Shown: piece by piece, positions 33,701-44,227 of the stretch | Numbering within the stretch: position 1 is the stretch's first letter | Layout: the number at the start of each line of letters is the position of its first letter | Assembly: GCA_036872755.1 (NCBI GenBank) | Contig: JAVHNS010000015.1 | Location: 930,001 to 994,000, forward strand | DNA length: 64,000 nt | DNA from: Orbilia blumenaviensis | Taxonomy: Eukaryota; Ascomycota; Orbiliomycetes; Orbiliales; Orbiliaceae | Reading direction: 5' to 3' | Notes under the pieces: generated by a model | What the model saw: only the letters and a program-made list of their open reading frames with translations | What the model was told of the DNA's origin: nothing | The model's database searches: none | Position numbers and translations under genes: made by a program

Positions 33701-34658
33701 ATTGGAGGCTATGATTGTTCCTATATTCTGGAATATAGTCTGGGATGGTCTACCAGAGCCTGATGCGCCAGTCGCGCTCACACGACATCAACAGTGTCTC
33801 CGCGAGATCATGAGCCTAATAACCAAGCATGAATTGAGCCTTGAAAATGCGCTCAAAGAGGCACCAAGATACCAAACCACGCGCTTCATCCACACGCTTG
33901 GCCGTCTTTTTAGTACTTGGCATGTAGGGTGCTTCAAAAGAGGAGTAGAAGCAGCCATACGCTTTGGATGGGACCTGACCACCAAGGTATCAGACACGGA
34001 CGCATCTACGATCCTACATTTCGCAATCGCTACATCTGTCAAAGCCGCAAAGCTACTTCTTGACCAAGGGCTACACACAAAAATGACCAAAGGGGCCCGC
34101 GCCAATCTCCTCGTCCTGGCGGCATTTTACGGACGACTTGATATCTTGAAGATTTTAATCGAAGGCCAAGACGGCGAGTTCGTGAATCAGACGAGTTGCC
34201 TGCAAGAATTCGCCTTCTTTTCGGACTGCCGGGAACCAAATAAAGCGGGCCGCCCGGCCCTAAACCAATTTCCGGTTCACAAGATGATTAGCGGCACCGT
34301 AACGGCGTTACATGTGGCCGCATTTCAGGGGCGTAGAGCCATGGTTGAGATGTTGATCGAAAGAGGAGCTGATGTCAATATGCAAGTTCCAATGACTAAA
34401 TTGGTTAGACCTAGCAAAGAGCCGCGTTGTGCTGAGGGGACCACGAGGTCGTTAAAACAAAAAAAGGTGTATACGGCTCTATCACTAGCTGCTAGTCAGG
34501 GCCAAGCCGAGATGGTCGATTTACTTCTCAAACACAAACCTAAAGGGCTGCGAGTTACGGCTCAAGTGGCATATGGTCGTGGCCACATCGAAATAGCACA
34601 CAATATCGAGAAGGCATATTCAATCAGCACTTCTTGCAAAGATACCGAGATCACCTAG
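30793..34658 (+). CDS. Clr5-domain ankyrin-repeat protein, about 1182 aa, four exons
   Basis: Exons are 30793-30932, 31011-31236, 31329-31545 and 31693-34658. The introns are 78, 92 and 147 nt, all in phase. The second intron has a GC donor (CAG|GCAAGT) with a CTAAT branch and an ATAG acceptor; without it the frame breaks. Residues about 10-75 match the Clr5 N-terminal domain: EEWEPYRPIVEELLLEN, then HVSPAQLRYRVSKWGIRRNI across the first splice. Clr5 is a small domain of fungal proteins, named from S. pombe clr5, whose job is poorly known. The long last exon holds a helical region and C-terminal ankyrin repeats: TALHVAAFQGRRAMVEMLIE with RGADVNM, TALSLAASQGQAEMVDLLLK, and weaker repeats near STILHFAIATSVKAAKLLL and NCLMLALMSRRKD. 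It probably acts by protein interaction. Confidence 0.88.
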
Positions 34659-34934
34659 TTTGGCCCCTTGAATTTACTTTAAGTATTGTGCGGGCCCTTT
34701 AGACCACTTATTTCTTGATATTGTTATATTTACGCGGATTTTTGCAAACTGGTTGGTTTCATTGGCCCAATCTCTGTGATCTAGTACGATACACGGTGGC
34801 TTCAAAACAAACAGCATCGACCCGAAAATACCCTTGACGTTTTTCAGTATATGTCAAAGTCGGGACGACACCTGAAGCCTCGCCAGCGCCAAAAACAACA
34901 AAAGGAAAGATCAGGAGAACAAAAAGAAAATTTA

Positions 34935-35055
34935 ATCTACAACAATCAAGATTCGCGTCCCGTCACCGATGACACTACTAACTGATCGATAAGAGGCTTG
35001 AGTAAGGCAGAGCGGACGGGATACCCTATATGTCCTCTTTCTATGGTCGTAGATA
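34935..35055 (-). rRNA. 5S rRNA, variant class (copy 4)
   Basis: Minus-strand 5S sequence. From the GGGTATCCC core to the 3' end it is identical to copy 1, including GTGTCATCGGTGACGGGACG and GCGAATCTTGATTGTTG. Helix I ends (ATCTACGACC and TTGTTGTAGAT) are intact, and a T-rich stretch follows 34935 on the minus strand. It lies 16 kb from, and opposite in orientation to, the 19 kb group. Confidence 0.85.
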
Positions 35056-36009
35056 TTAATCATTGCTGGGAGAGGGTTCAAAGCGTGGCTCTGACATGCA
35101 TCAACAGGGAAGATTTTTCTGATGCCAAGTAGGCTTGGGGGGCTAGGCTGGTTTAGGAAGTCGCCGGATGGGGTTAGGCTAGAGTAGTTGTGGGCTGGGA
35201 GCTGTGTTGAAGGGCCGTGGCAGCGGGATGGGTACATTCAGAGATCTTGCCGTTGGTGAGCACTAGATTTTAATGATATATCAAATATCAGGCGGGCGGC
35301 GGTAGGGTTATCGAGACGTAGGTATATATCGCTTTCAGTCCTACTTAGATAAGAATGCGTCGTTAGGATACATCAAAGATTGATACTTGGATGTTGGCAT
35401 GTAGGGCTTTCAGCCGATATTGATAGCCCGTTGGGAAGATAGTGGCCTGTATGTGTAAAAGGAGGCCCAGAGCAAATAAAGAAAAGACAAATGAAGGAGA
35501 AATGGAGAAGGGGAGGGGACAAGGGCAGGGAGGATGTTCTTGAGATTCAAGATAGATCTAGTGAGATTGGGAACGGGGGTGCTTTTGTGTTGTATTGACA
35601 AAATACCACAAAGCCCTTGCTTCCCAGCAGTCACCATAACCGTGATAGAAAGCTTCAAAAATATGGTCTCGAGATCTCGATCAACGAGGTATAGAAAGGT
35701 ACTCGTATAAACGATCCCGGTACTGTCTGATGGGAGTCCTGGCCCACATTCAGAAAATCATAAAAAGAAAATCATTATTGAAAATCAAATCTAGTTCAAG
35801 ACGAAGATATGGCGTGGAGTATAGGGACGCTCAAGGCAGGTATATACTACAGTCTTTGTATATATATAAACCCGCAGCTGTTCGAGAACTTCATTCGTTT
35901 GGTATAAAAAAGAGGGGTTTGAAAGCAGGTGCAAAAATTCCCCATGAATTTACTATATTAAACATGGTAACCGCGTATACAGAGAGATTCCAGACTAGAA
36001 ATTTCGAAA
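35056..36009. other. Intergenic region, nothing recognised
   Basis: No supported gene. Open frames at 35410-35658 (minus) and 35730-36029 (plus) have no recognisable features. Confidence 0.4.
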
Positions 36010-38022
36010 TCAGTAATGCTGGTCGTTAGGCGGCTCCTCCTCCTCCATCATAGCCCCATCATTCTGATAATAGTCAACCTGACCGCCTCCGCCCGCAGGG
36101 TTTGCTGGAACGACGATCCCAAAGTTCGATGGCACAAACCCCTCCATTGCATTCATGTTTCCTTGTCCACTGTTACTCTCTTGGGTGTTGCCGCTAAACA
36201 TCTGGGTCGGGGGTCTTCCAACCTCGCTGTCTCCGTTCATACTGTTAATATTTCCGATCCCAGTTCCGATTTGGGTACTTCCGTCGGATTGTATATCTAA
36301 GATTCCTGCTGCCTGGTTCGGTAGATTATTGTTCATCATGCTCTCCATATTGGTCTGCTGGTACCGCTTGGGAATAGGGATCTTAATCTGGAAATTGGAG
36401 GGTGCAAACTCCGGACTTTCTTCCTCCTCTTCGATAGGCTCCCCTCCCCGCATAGCTTCTGCAATCTGCGGTTCCTCAATAATAAGATCAGGCTCGAGTC
36501 CTTCCCCCTCAGATAAAAATTCTGCGACCTCCGGCTCCTCGGAAATACTGTCAGACTCAAGCTCCAGGTCCCTCTCTCCAAACTCTCTGACATCTCTCTC
36601 AAAATCATAGTCTTCTCTGGGAACATCATCAAGTGCGCCCCACTCCGCGATCTCACTTCTGGACGGCACCCCCGCATCCGGATCCGAAGGAAACGGCTTT
36701 GTAATAACATCCAAACTCCTGGCCAGCCCCAATTTCAATAACTCTACGCCATAAGCGTTATCATCGACTAAAAACGGGCCTGGGCCAGTCGATTTATATA
36801 CCGCCCCACCCTCTACCCTCGGGAAAGGTGGGATATCAAGAAAGCGCTTCTGAAGATTATAGTAAGGCACATACCAGCATCCAAACCAGCTTTCTAAATG
36901 CTGGATCAGGTCTTTCAGCGTATAATTCTTTTCTCTTAATCCATAGTCCGGATCAAACTGTGAATTCGGCGAGAGTAAGCTATCCCACCCTTCACCCTGC
37001 ATATTTCCATCCCGAACCATTCGTTTAAATTCACCAACCGTATCGATCGCCGTTTTCATAGTCTGGAAGTATGAAGCCATAGCATCCATTCTAACACGGC
37101 GTAACACCACATCAGAAACCACCCTCGGATTTTCGGGGCCAGGAGCCTGATCTTTACGGGTAATATAATAAGTAGCGGTGGCCCAATTCAAAATAGCATT
37201 ATCTTGCAGTCGAGTTAACGCCTTTCGTTGCGCTCTGTCCGCATTCGGGGGTATCGGTTGTGGAAAATCTTTTGCCGACAGTTTCAGGTCGAGCGCGCTG
37301 TATATGTCGTAGTAATGCCTAGTTTCTACAACCATATGAAGTAAAGTTTCCAGGCTGCGTTGAGCGTGGGTGACTACATCCGGTTCCGGGAGTATTCCGT
37401 ATGCCTTTATCAAAAACTCTACGGCCGGTGAACTCTGCCGTCCCATATTGATCGCCCCCTGATTGTCTTCAATCTGCACTGCGATACCGGAAAATTTGAC
37501 GTACATCTTTTCTAAGGACCTTATCAAGAACAACAGTGAATTCCGTGGACTAGGCTGCCCAGTACCGCTGCCACCGATATCTAATCCGACGGGGCATATG
37601 TCCCTCCTGACTTCCCCCATAAAGTCGACTTGATCGCCTGCTGCATTTAAAAAAGGTTTCGCGGCTATACTCCATTGCTTCCATTCCTCTGGCGTGGAGA
37701 TGAAGTCATGAGTTGGATTGTTAAAGATAGCGGAGCGTGGAGGTTGTGGAGTATTAATGTTGTTTTGGTTTGGGGCTTGATTCTGCTGCTGGGGGTTTTG
37801 AATCTGCTGCTGGGGATTTTGAATCTGTGGTTGAGGGTTTTGAATCTGTTGTTGAGGGTTTTGGTTAATCTGCTGCTGTGAGCTCGGGTTTTGGATCTGC
37901 TGCTGTGGGTTCGTGTTCTGCTGCTGCTGTGAGTTTGGCTCGTTGTCGACTTGGGAGATGGAGGGGGGGATGAAGGAAGCAATTATTAAGAAGAGGATGT
38001 ATTTATAGTAGCTAGCCCTCAT
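36010..38022 (-). CDS. Secreted Gln/Asn/Pro-rich protein, 670 aa
   Basis: Single exon. The start MRASYYKYILFLIIASFIPP gives a clear signal peptide, with cleavage likely after SISQ. Residues about 27-95 are QQQIQNPQ-type repeats. A central domain of about 330 residues with ordinary composition (STPEEWKQWSIAAKPFLNAA to the YVPYYNLQKRF region) may be folded, but I recognise no family. A strongly acidic stretch follows (SISEEPEVAEFLSEGEG, then IIEEPQIAEAMRGGEP as an apparent internal repeat). The tail contains two PSNF-[QG]-I-x-[IV] motifs (APSNFQIKIPIP and VPSNFGIVVPA). No GPI site or membrane span is seen after the signal. It is likely secreted or cell-wall associated; the function is unknown. 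Confidence 0.75.
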   Translation of the reverse strand: MRASYYKYILFLIIASFIPPSISQVDNEPNSQQQQNTNPQQQIQNPSSQQQINQNPQQQIQNPQPQIQNPQQQIQNPQQQNQAPNQNNINTPQPPRSAIFNNPTHDFISTPEEWKQWSIAAKPFLNAAGDQVDFMGEVRRDICPVGLDIGGSGTGQPSPRNSLLFLIRSLEKMYVKFSGIAVQIEDNQGAINMGRQSSPAVEFLIKAYGILPEPDVVTHAQRSLETLLHMVVETRHYYDIYSALDLKLSAKDFPQPIPPNADRAQRKALTRLQDNAILNWATATYYITRKDQAPGPENPRVVSDVVLRRVRMDAMASYFQTMKTAIDTVGEFKRMVRDGNMQGEGWDSLLSPNSQFDPDYGLREKNYTLKDLIQHLESWFGCWYVPYYNLQKRFLDIPPFPRVEGGAVYKSTGPGPFLVDDNAYGVELLKLGLARSLDVITKPFPSDPDAGVPSRSEIAEWGALDDVPREDYDFERDVREFGERDLELESDSISEEPEVAEFLSEGEGLEPDLIIEEPQIAEAMRGGEPIEEEEESPEFAPSNFQIKIPIPKRYQQTNMESMMNNNLPNQAAGILDIQSDGSTQIGTGIGNINSMNGDSEVGRPPTQMFSGNTQESNSGQGNMNAMEGFVPSNFGIVVPANPAGGGGQVDYYQNDGAMMEEEEPPNDQHY
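37765..37925. repeat. Coding minisatellite for QQQIQNP repeats
   Basis: Tandem blocks such as GGGTTTTGAATCTGCTGCTG, with about 30-33 bp spacing, encode the Q/N/P repeats near the N terminus of the 36-38 kb secreted protein. Copies vary slightly (CTGTGGTTG, CTGTTGTTG). Confidence 0.8.
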
Positions 38023-39468
38023 GGTTGATATGGAAGTATACCTACTTAGATATCTATATATTGTGACTTTGGAAGATGGAGGATATCTAGACTTTCATTT
38101 ACGGCTCCCATAGATAGTGATTAATTATGGTGAAGACAGTTAAGTTTACTGTACTACAATCCATGAGGTCTTAACACATGTCAGGCATGGGATAAACGTG
38201 GATATGGGGAGGGGTGAGCGAGTTAGCGCCATATCCCGCCAATACATTTTTTTCTACACTGGTATTTTATATCTTACGATCGATCATGGTAGGTGAAATA
38301 AAAGGGCTAGGGTATTAAGATTATGCCTTTTTAGGGTGGGGTATTAGATAAAACAGTAGGCGTATATGGGATATATCTACGAACTTATAGCTGTATCTTG
38401 GTATAGTACACAGACTTATAACAAGCGATAGTGATGGAGTGAATCATACATGGAGACAGAGGCACCCCAAAATGCCTCAGAATCACTTACGGCTGGCAAA
38501 GACGAACAGCCTCGAGAGACCCCATGACGTTAGCCCTGGTAGTTCACCATAGCAAGCGTCTAATTTGCGAAAGTCTTTAGGCTCACAGTCCGACTTCCGT
38601 CGTCTGTATAATCTATAGACGTAGTCTTGCAATGCTAACTGAGGACTGAGCCCGACTGCCACTGATAGATAAATTACCCAAGTAGGTAGCTTGGAAATAT
38701 ACTCGAGGATACCTGCGCATGGAAGTTTTTTTCGTCTATTTGCGCAAGTATCCAGAATATTTTAATCCCTGCCCACGTTATATGGATAAACTACTGGCCA
38801 CGCGAGGCCTCCCCCACATCCCTTCCCATTTCGAGCCAACTTGGCGCGCGCATAGAAATTTTATGCATATGTACTGGAAAGCTTTCAAAACTACGGGAAA
38901 AACGTTTACAGCCTACCGAAAATTAAAAATATAAATAGAAGAACAAGTCATTATCATTATCATTATCGTTCCATTCAATTCATTATCATTAATTCATATC
39001 TCGTCACCACATGTACCATGCCCCGGATATACCGCCGCCAAACCAACGCTTCCATCCACCGTCCTCTAGACTATACCATCAACTTCCGCCAATCCATCCC
39101 TCCACCGCAGATCAGCTACCACTGAAAACCATAAAATAATTCCTCTTTCTCTGTATCCACGCGCCATATAATAGTCCCCATCTTCATTATCAAATACAAA
39201 CAGTTCTCTTCTAATACATTGTCATAGTATCAGGTAGGAATCGTGAGTATATACACCTCCACTTCTGAAGATAACAGCATTAAAAGAATACAAGAGGAGA
39301 GCGTATTAAAAAGGGTAAACAGTCTCTGATCTTTCCCTTTCAAGTAGCCTTGAAGCTCCGTCAGATATGTAATAATAAAGTCATAAAAGAAACATAAATA
39401 AATATAAACGGAACAAAAAAAAGACAGAACAAAATACAACGTAGTTGTACAGGGATAGTGTGACAATT
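38023..39468. other. Intergenic region with small CATTAT microsatellite
   Basis: Holds the promoter of the secreted protein gene (minus strand). An open frame at 38719-38934 (71 codons) is not supported. A TCATTA/CATTAT microsatellite lies at 38945-38995. Confidence 0.4.
38945..38995. repeat. CATTAT microsatellite
   Basis: Short imperfect run of CATTAT/CATTAA units on the plus strand. Confidence 0.8.
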
Positions 39469-41984
39469 TCAATCAGATGAAGACGGTTCTCCAGCAGCCG
39501 TTATAGCAAGCGGTGCACGACGGGCAGCAGCACTAGAATTAGGCCTGGGCCTGTATACAACCATGTCCATTGAAATCGGCGTTGGAAGAAGCGGATTGCG
39601 AGAAGCGGACTGGCTATTCTGATCACTGTATCCACCCTGATGAGCGTGCGGCCCATTGAAGCTGTTGTAGTTGCCGTTATAGTTATTGTAGTTGTAAAAG
39701 TTGTTCTGATCTCTGTGCTGAAAGCCGCCATTATGGTTGCGATCGTGGAAGAGATTCTGGCCTTGGAAGTTGCCACGGTGCGAGAAGTTATCGCGGTTCT
39801 GGAAGCTATTACCATGGCTATTGTTCCAGTCGCGATTATTCTCCCAGTTGCGGTTATCGTTCCAGTTGCGATTATTGTTCCAAGTGCGGTTGTTGTTCCA
39901 GTTACGACCCCGCCCACCGCCGTTATGGTTGCGATTGTAAGAATTGCTGTTATAGTTGCTCTGTCGAGGGCCACGAGTCATATTAAATCCATGATTTAGC
40001 TGGAATTCTCGAGTCCAGATATGGTCGTTATTCCCAAAACTTTGATGTGGGGGCACATTCTGTGACCGCTGCACACGGTGTAGATTGGCCGGGTTATCGC
40101 TTTGAAGTTTGGCAACTGGTGGAGTGAAGGTTCGCTCTCCCTGGCTGCGGGGAGTGGATGAATGGCCAGATTGGCTGCGAGGAGTAAAAGCTCGTTCTGA
40201 CTGGCTTTGAGGGGTAAAGGCTCGTTCTGGCTGGCTACGAGGGGTAAACCCTCCTTGGTAGCTGCCTGGGGTGAAGCTACGATATTGGTTCGATGGTGCG
40301 TACTGTTGGTTGAAGGGGGCGTAGGTAGGGGAGTGGCCTGGTGGTACCATTGGCGAGGGTTCATAGGGAACGAAGGTCTTTGGCAGTGGCTGCGGGACTT
40401 GAAGGTACGGTCCCGTGTAGTCCGGACCTGGAGTGAAATTCTTCGAAGAAGCGCTACCTGAGGAAGAAGCGCCACGAATAGATTGGTCGGATGGAGTCTG
40501 AGATAGATCTTGGGAGGGTCCAACCGACGAACTATCTGAGACTGGCTGAAGTGCAAGAATCAGAGGACCGACCAGTGCAGTTGAGAAATTATTCTCTTTG
40601 TTCTCGGTAGCCCCTGGAGTGGTAGGAAAGCTAGAGCCGGTTCCTGACCCCTCAGTGATGACAACCTCGCCGTCGTCCTCGTACTTTCCGAAGAGCAAAG
40701 GGAGAATTGCCAGTGGGGGGAGTTCCGAAAGCGGACCGGGTGCTGGGGTGGGTTGTCTGACTGCTGGTGGGAGCTCGCTAGCTGGCACGGCCAAGGACTC
40801 AAGCGGGATGCCTGGGATAAAGTCCTTGCTTGGGTCGTACCTGAGCTTGAATGGGGTCTTCTTCATCGTGCCCTCGCTCCCACCCTCCTTGCCAGAGGTA
40901 GACCCCTCACCGCCCCCAGCTCCTTTGGCCTCCTCGCCGCCAACCTTCTCAGTCTTTTCTTTCGACGGGACCTCGGCCTCCTCATTGGAGGTGGCCCCTC
41001 TCTGTAGAGCAGCAGCTGGAGTGGTGACCTCCTTCTGCTGGTCCGCAGATTGAGGGGTCACCTCCCCTAGCTTGCCCGCAGCCAGAGCAGCGACTTTCCT
41101 CGATTCCATCGCCCCTCCTTTCGGTGGATCACTAACTGGGGGAGTGATCACAATCCCTGGAGTAGTAAGAGACGGGGGAGTAACCACGACGCTTCTACAA
41201 GGGAGAGCTGGGAAGGCGGTGGGTGAGAGGTGCCCAGGACCCCTCAATACGACCGCAGTCGTATCGCCATTTCGCTGCCACTCCTCGCTCAGGCGGAGCC
41301 AGCTTTCTTGCCCATTGGGCCCGACCCAACCAAATCCCTGCGGGCCCGTCTCGTTCGCGGACTGCAAACGATCGAGCTCGCCGCCAGACTTAGCATTGTC
41401 GACGACTTGGGCAATTATATGGTCCATGAACGTCTCTCCAGGCTGAGGGACGTATGGAGGGAAAGCTTTATTCCCATGCTTCTGGCGCTGTCGTTGCTTG
41501 TGGGCGTGGGCGTGCTTGAGGTGTCGGGCCGCAACGTGCCTCTCCTGTCCGAGGGAGGCAAACGCTGGGTCCAATCCACCGCTTGCGACTTCCTCGGCCA
41601 GGCGTTTGGCCTCGTAGTCCTTGACCTCATTGTCGACGTACTCACGCCATTTTTGACAATTGGCCCGATTTTCAGGAGTGAGATGGTCTGGGGGGACCTC
41701 CTCACCACAACTGATCTTGATGTTTCTGTCACATTCAGGACAAACAGAGTCTACAGCTGGTAGACGAGAGAAGTGACGGCAAAGACAGCTAGTAGTGTGG
41801 GATTGAGCACGGAAATAGTGCAAAGACCGATCGTGACCACACTGCAGGGGACGCGAGCATATCATCGGTTAGTCAGCAGGGGCACGTTGATGATATCGGG
41901 AGGGTGAGGAGGGAGCATGCATATGCAGCCGGGAAACAGGGGAGGGAAACATACGCCTGTATAGAGAACAAACTCGTAGCACAT
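39469..41984 (-). CDS. MC-x8-CxH Cys-motif protein with Asn-rich tail, 800 aa, two exons
   Basis: Exon 1 is 41984-41955, exactly ten codons (MCYEFVLYTG). A 113-nt intron with donor GTATGT, branch CTAAC and acceptor TGCAG follows. Exon 2 is 41841-39469 and begins CGHDRSLHYF. The splice creates MC-x8-CGH followed by CLCRHF and VCPECDRN. This Cys/His set looks like a small zinc-binding module of a type found at the N terminus of many uncharacterised fungal proteins. It is followed by a short charged helix (REYVDNEVKDYEAKRLAEE), a long Pro/Ser/Thr/Gly-rich region with FTPRSQSERAFTP repeats near residue 560, and a C-terminal Asn-rich tract of NRNWNNN repeats (about residues 630-760), reminiscent of RNA-binding or prion-like tails. 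The zinc site and any RNA role are inference. Two other genes in this window share the start motif. Confidence 0.8.
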
Positions 41985-43983
41985 CCTGATAGGTTGAGAA
42001 TGGAGAATAGATTGATGATACCGAAGACAAGAAAGATGATCAGAGGGTAAAAGCAAACAGGGAAGAGAAGTTTGCTACTTTAGCGATGGTAAGACGTGGT
42101 GATGACAAGGTAGTGATGTGAGATGAAAGATGATGAAAGAGGAAGGCTTGATGGTGGAGCGATGAGGAGTGATGAAGGGTGGTGATGAGAGGTTGTAGTC
42201 GTTGCTGTGATGGCGTTGCCTTGTTGTTGTAGGTTGCTGCTGGGTCGAGCCCCGGTTGCTCTCACAGCCACATAACGGCCAAAAGACACTAATTTACTAC
42301 AGGAAGGGTTATCTAATCCTACATATGGCCTCGAGACCGAGACTATCAATACTGAAGCCTTTACTCACTCAATCAATGACTAGGCTCCCTACTCAATAGC
42401 TAAACCTAAAGGTCTAAACGTCTAACGTGTTCACAATTACAAACCGATACTAAAACTAACCATTCCATAAATCGCGGCTACCGCTACCCCTTTATCATCT
42501 TATGAAGGTTACTTGATAATCTCAAAGCTGCAAACATTACTCCCACCATTAGATCCAGTGTTACCTTTACTTTACCATTGTGGCACCACACACCTGTTGG
42601 CGAAATGCAGCTACGCAGGGCCTGTAATACCACGTGACAAAGATCTGAATCCACGTCGTTGGTTGGAGACAAAGAACCCGTGTTACACGCTCGCGAAAAC
42701 GGGTTTAGTATATGCGGATGACCGACCCGTCAGGGCCTCAGTGCCCAAAGGCACGGATAAGGCAAACTTCTTGAGCAATACGATTATCTAGTTGAGCAGT
42801 AAATTTAGAACTTTATTATCCCTATCACGATACTAGTGACGTCTCGTGCACTACGAAACTCGCTACACCCTCGAAATGGGCATAGGGGCTAAATTTGAAG
42901 CAGTAATTACTGTAGATAGCAAATCGGGTCGTTGGGTCGCGAAATAAACGAATTGAAATCTCCAGTGGTTCGCAGGCTTCTGGCATCAGCTGCCACCGTG
43001 TTTGTCCACGCTTCATAAAGATGTGTTACAAACGTCACGTAGAGATACGGCTTCACCTAGTCTCATAGCTTCACCTTCAAACTTTGAATCATCTACAGAC
43101 CCTTCGAACCAATACGTGTCCGTCGTATCGAAAAAGCCGTTGCACAAACCGCCCTACCTAAGCTACGGGAAGCCTACCCACCCCTTGTGGGCCTCTCTGG
43201 TGGAATAGATGGCGTAATACTGCAGATGACATGCGTATCACTTCTCCATTGGATTATTACCCATACAGGTGTTTGTGTAACGTATCTGCATGATCGTACT
43301 AAATCATGCTAGGCCTGATCTATTAGTGGTCATTTTACTAGGACGAAGGGCGTCATGATCGCGAAATCTAGTTTGTCTTTCGCTTAGGAAGTTTCTCTGC
43401 TGTTTGCTGGCGGTATTCGCCGTATACATGGAGCTGTAAATTTCATGCGTCGGGTTCTGATTGTGGTAAGCCAACAGCGAAAGTGTTTGGATAAGAGTAC
43501 GGTAGCCGTACCTGCCATGCCATCGTGACTCGACCAACCCTATAGTATAGATATAGGATGTGTTACGTCAGAAGTATTGTTCTACCTTCTACCCGATATT
43601 ATGAAAAAGTTAAATTCTACGAACCAAAATAATTCGATTTTTTTTTTTTTTTTTGCAAAACAAGGCGAAAATGAAGTTGTTGAATGATTTCTGTAGAGCA
43701 CGATTCTAGCCAACGATTCGATAAGCTGGCAGATTAATCATAATGGAAAACACTTGGATCAAGTCCGATCTTGCCAAATTGCATGTGCATGCGTGCATAA
43801 TTCACGACCTGAAAACAATTCCGTCCAGAATAGAAGGCTTTGAGGGAAATTAACTCGGAAGTAGATTTCTGAAGGGCGTGAAGTCTATATAATGCCCCCG
43901 TTTTCCCTCTTCAGAACCTAGATTCCCTCCTTCACTCAGCAGAACATCTAGCCCCGGTCCTCAACCTATCTACCTGACTTTCA
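41985..43983. other. Intergenic region, nothing recognised
   Basis: Upstream of the MC-x8-CxH gene lies a stretch with repeated GATGA/TGATG triplet-like runs (42080-42200) and CACGTG near 42634. No gene is supported. A T run of about 18 lies near 43640. Confidence 0.35.
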
Positions 43984-44227
43984 ATGCAATTTCCTCCTTT
44001 TAACAACTCATATCTTTACTGGCCTCATGGTTCCCACTTGATATATATTGTGCACGATTATATACATAACCGCCTCTCTCCGGATAAAATACCGGTTCAA
44101 CTTTCTTAATTCAAAAACTAAAAGGGGTTCTCATGGCTTCAATTGGATCTGTGGGCTCCTCATTTCGTGTTTGCCATTGCAGTTTCCCAGTTCTGGCAGT
44201 TCGCTGCACGGTATACATGGGCTTGTG
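43984..44227 (+). other. Candidate small gene or exons with convincing promoter (uncertain)
   Basis: A TATATAA box near 43888 and a C/T-rich start-like stretch precede ATG at 43984. That frame reads MQFPPFNNSYLYWPHGSHLI and continues about 40 codons. A second coding-looking stretch in another frame (WAPHFVFAIAVSQFWQFAAR, then YTWAC) ends at a GTAAGT donor at 44228. The gap between them would need an unusually short intron, so I cannot give a complete model. It may be a membrane-protein gene or its remnant. Confidence 0.25.

Noticed and set aside
34932..35237. 101-codon minus frame overlapping 5S copy 4
   Set aside because: Its right half is the 5S sequence read as protein.
39640..39999. Val/Ile-rich plus-strand frame
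   Set aside because: Shadow of the Asn-rich tract of the minus-strand gene.
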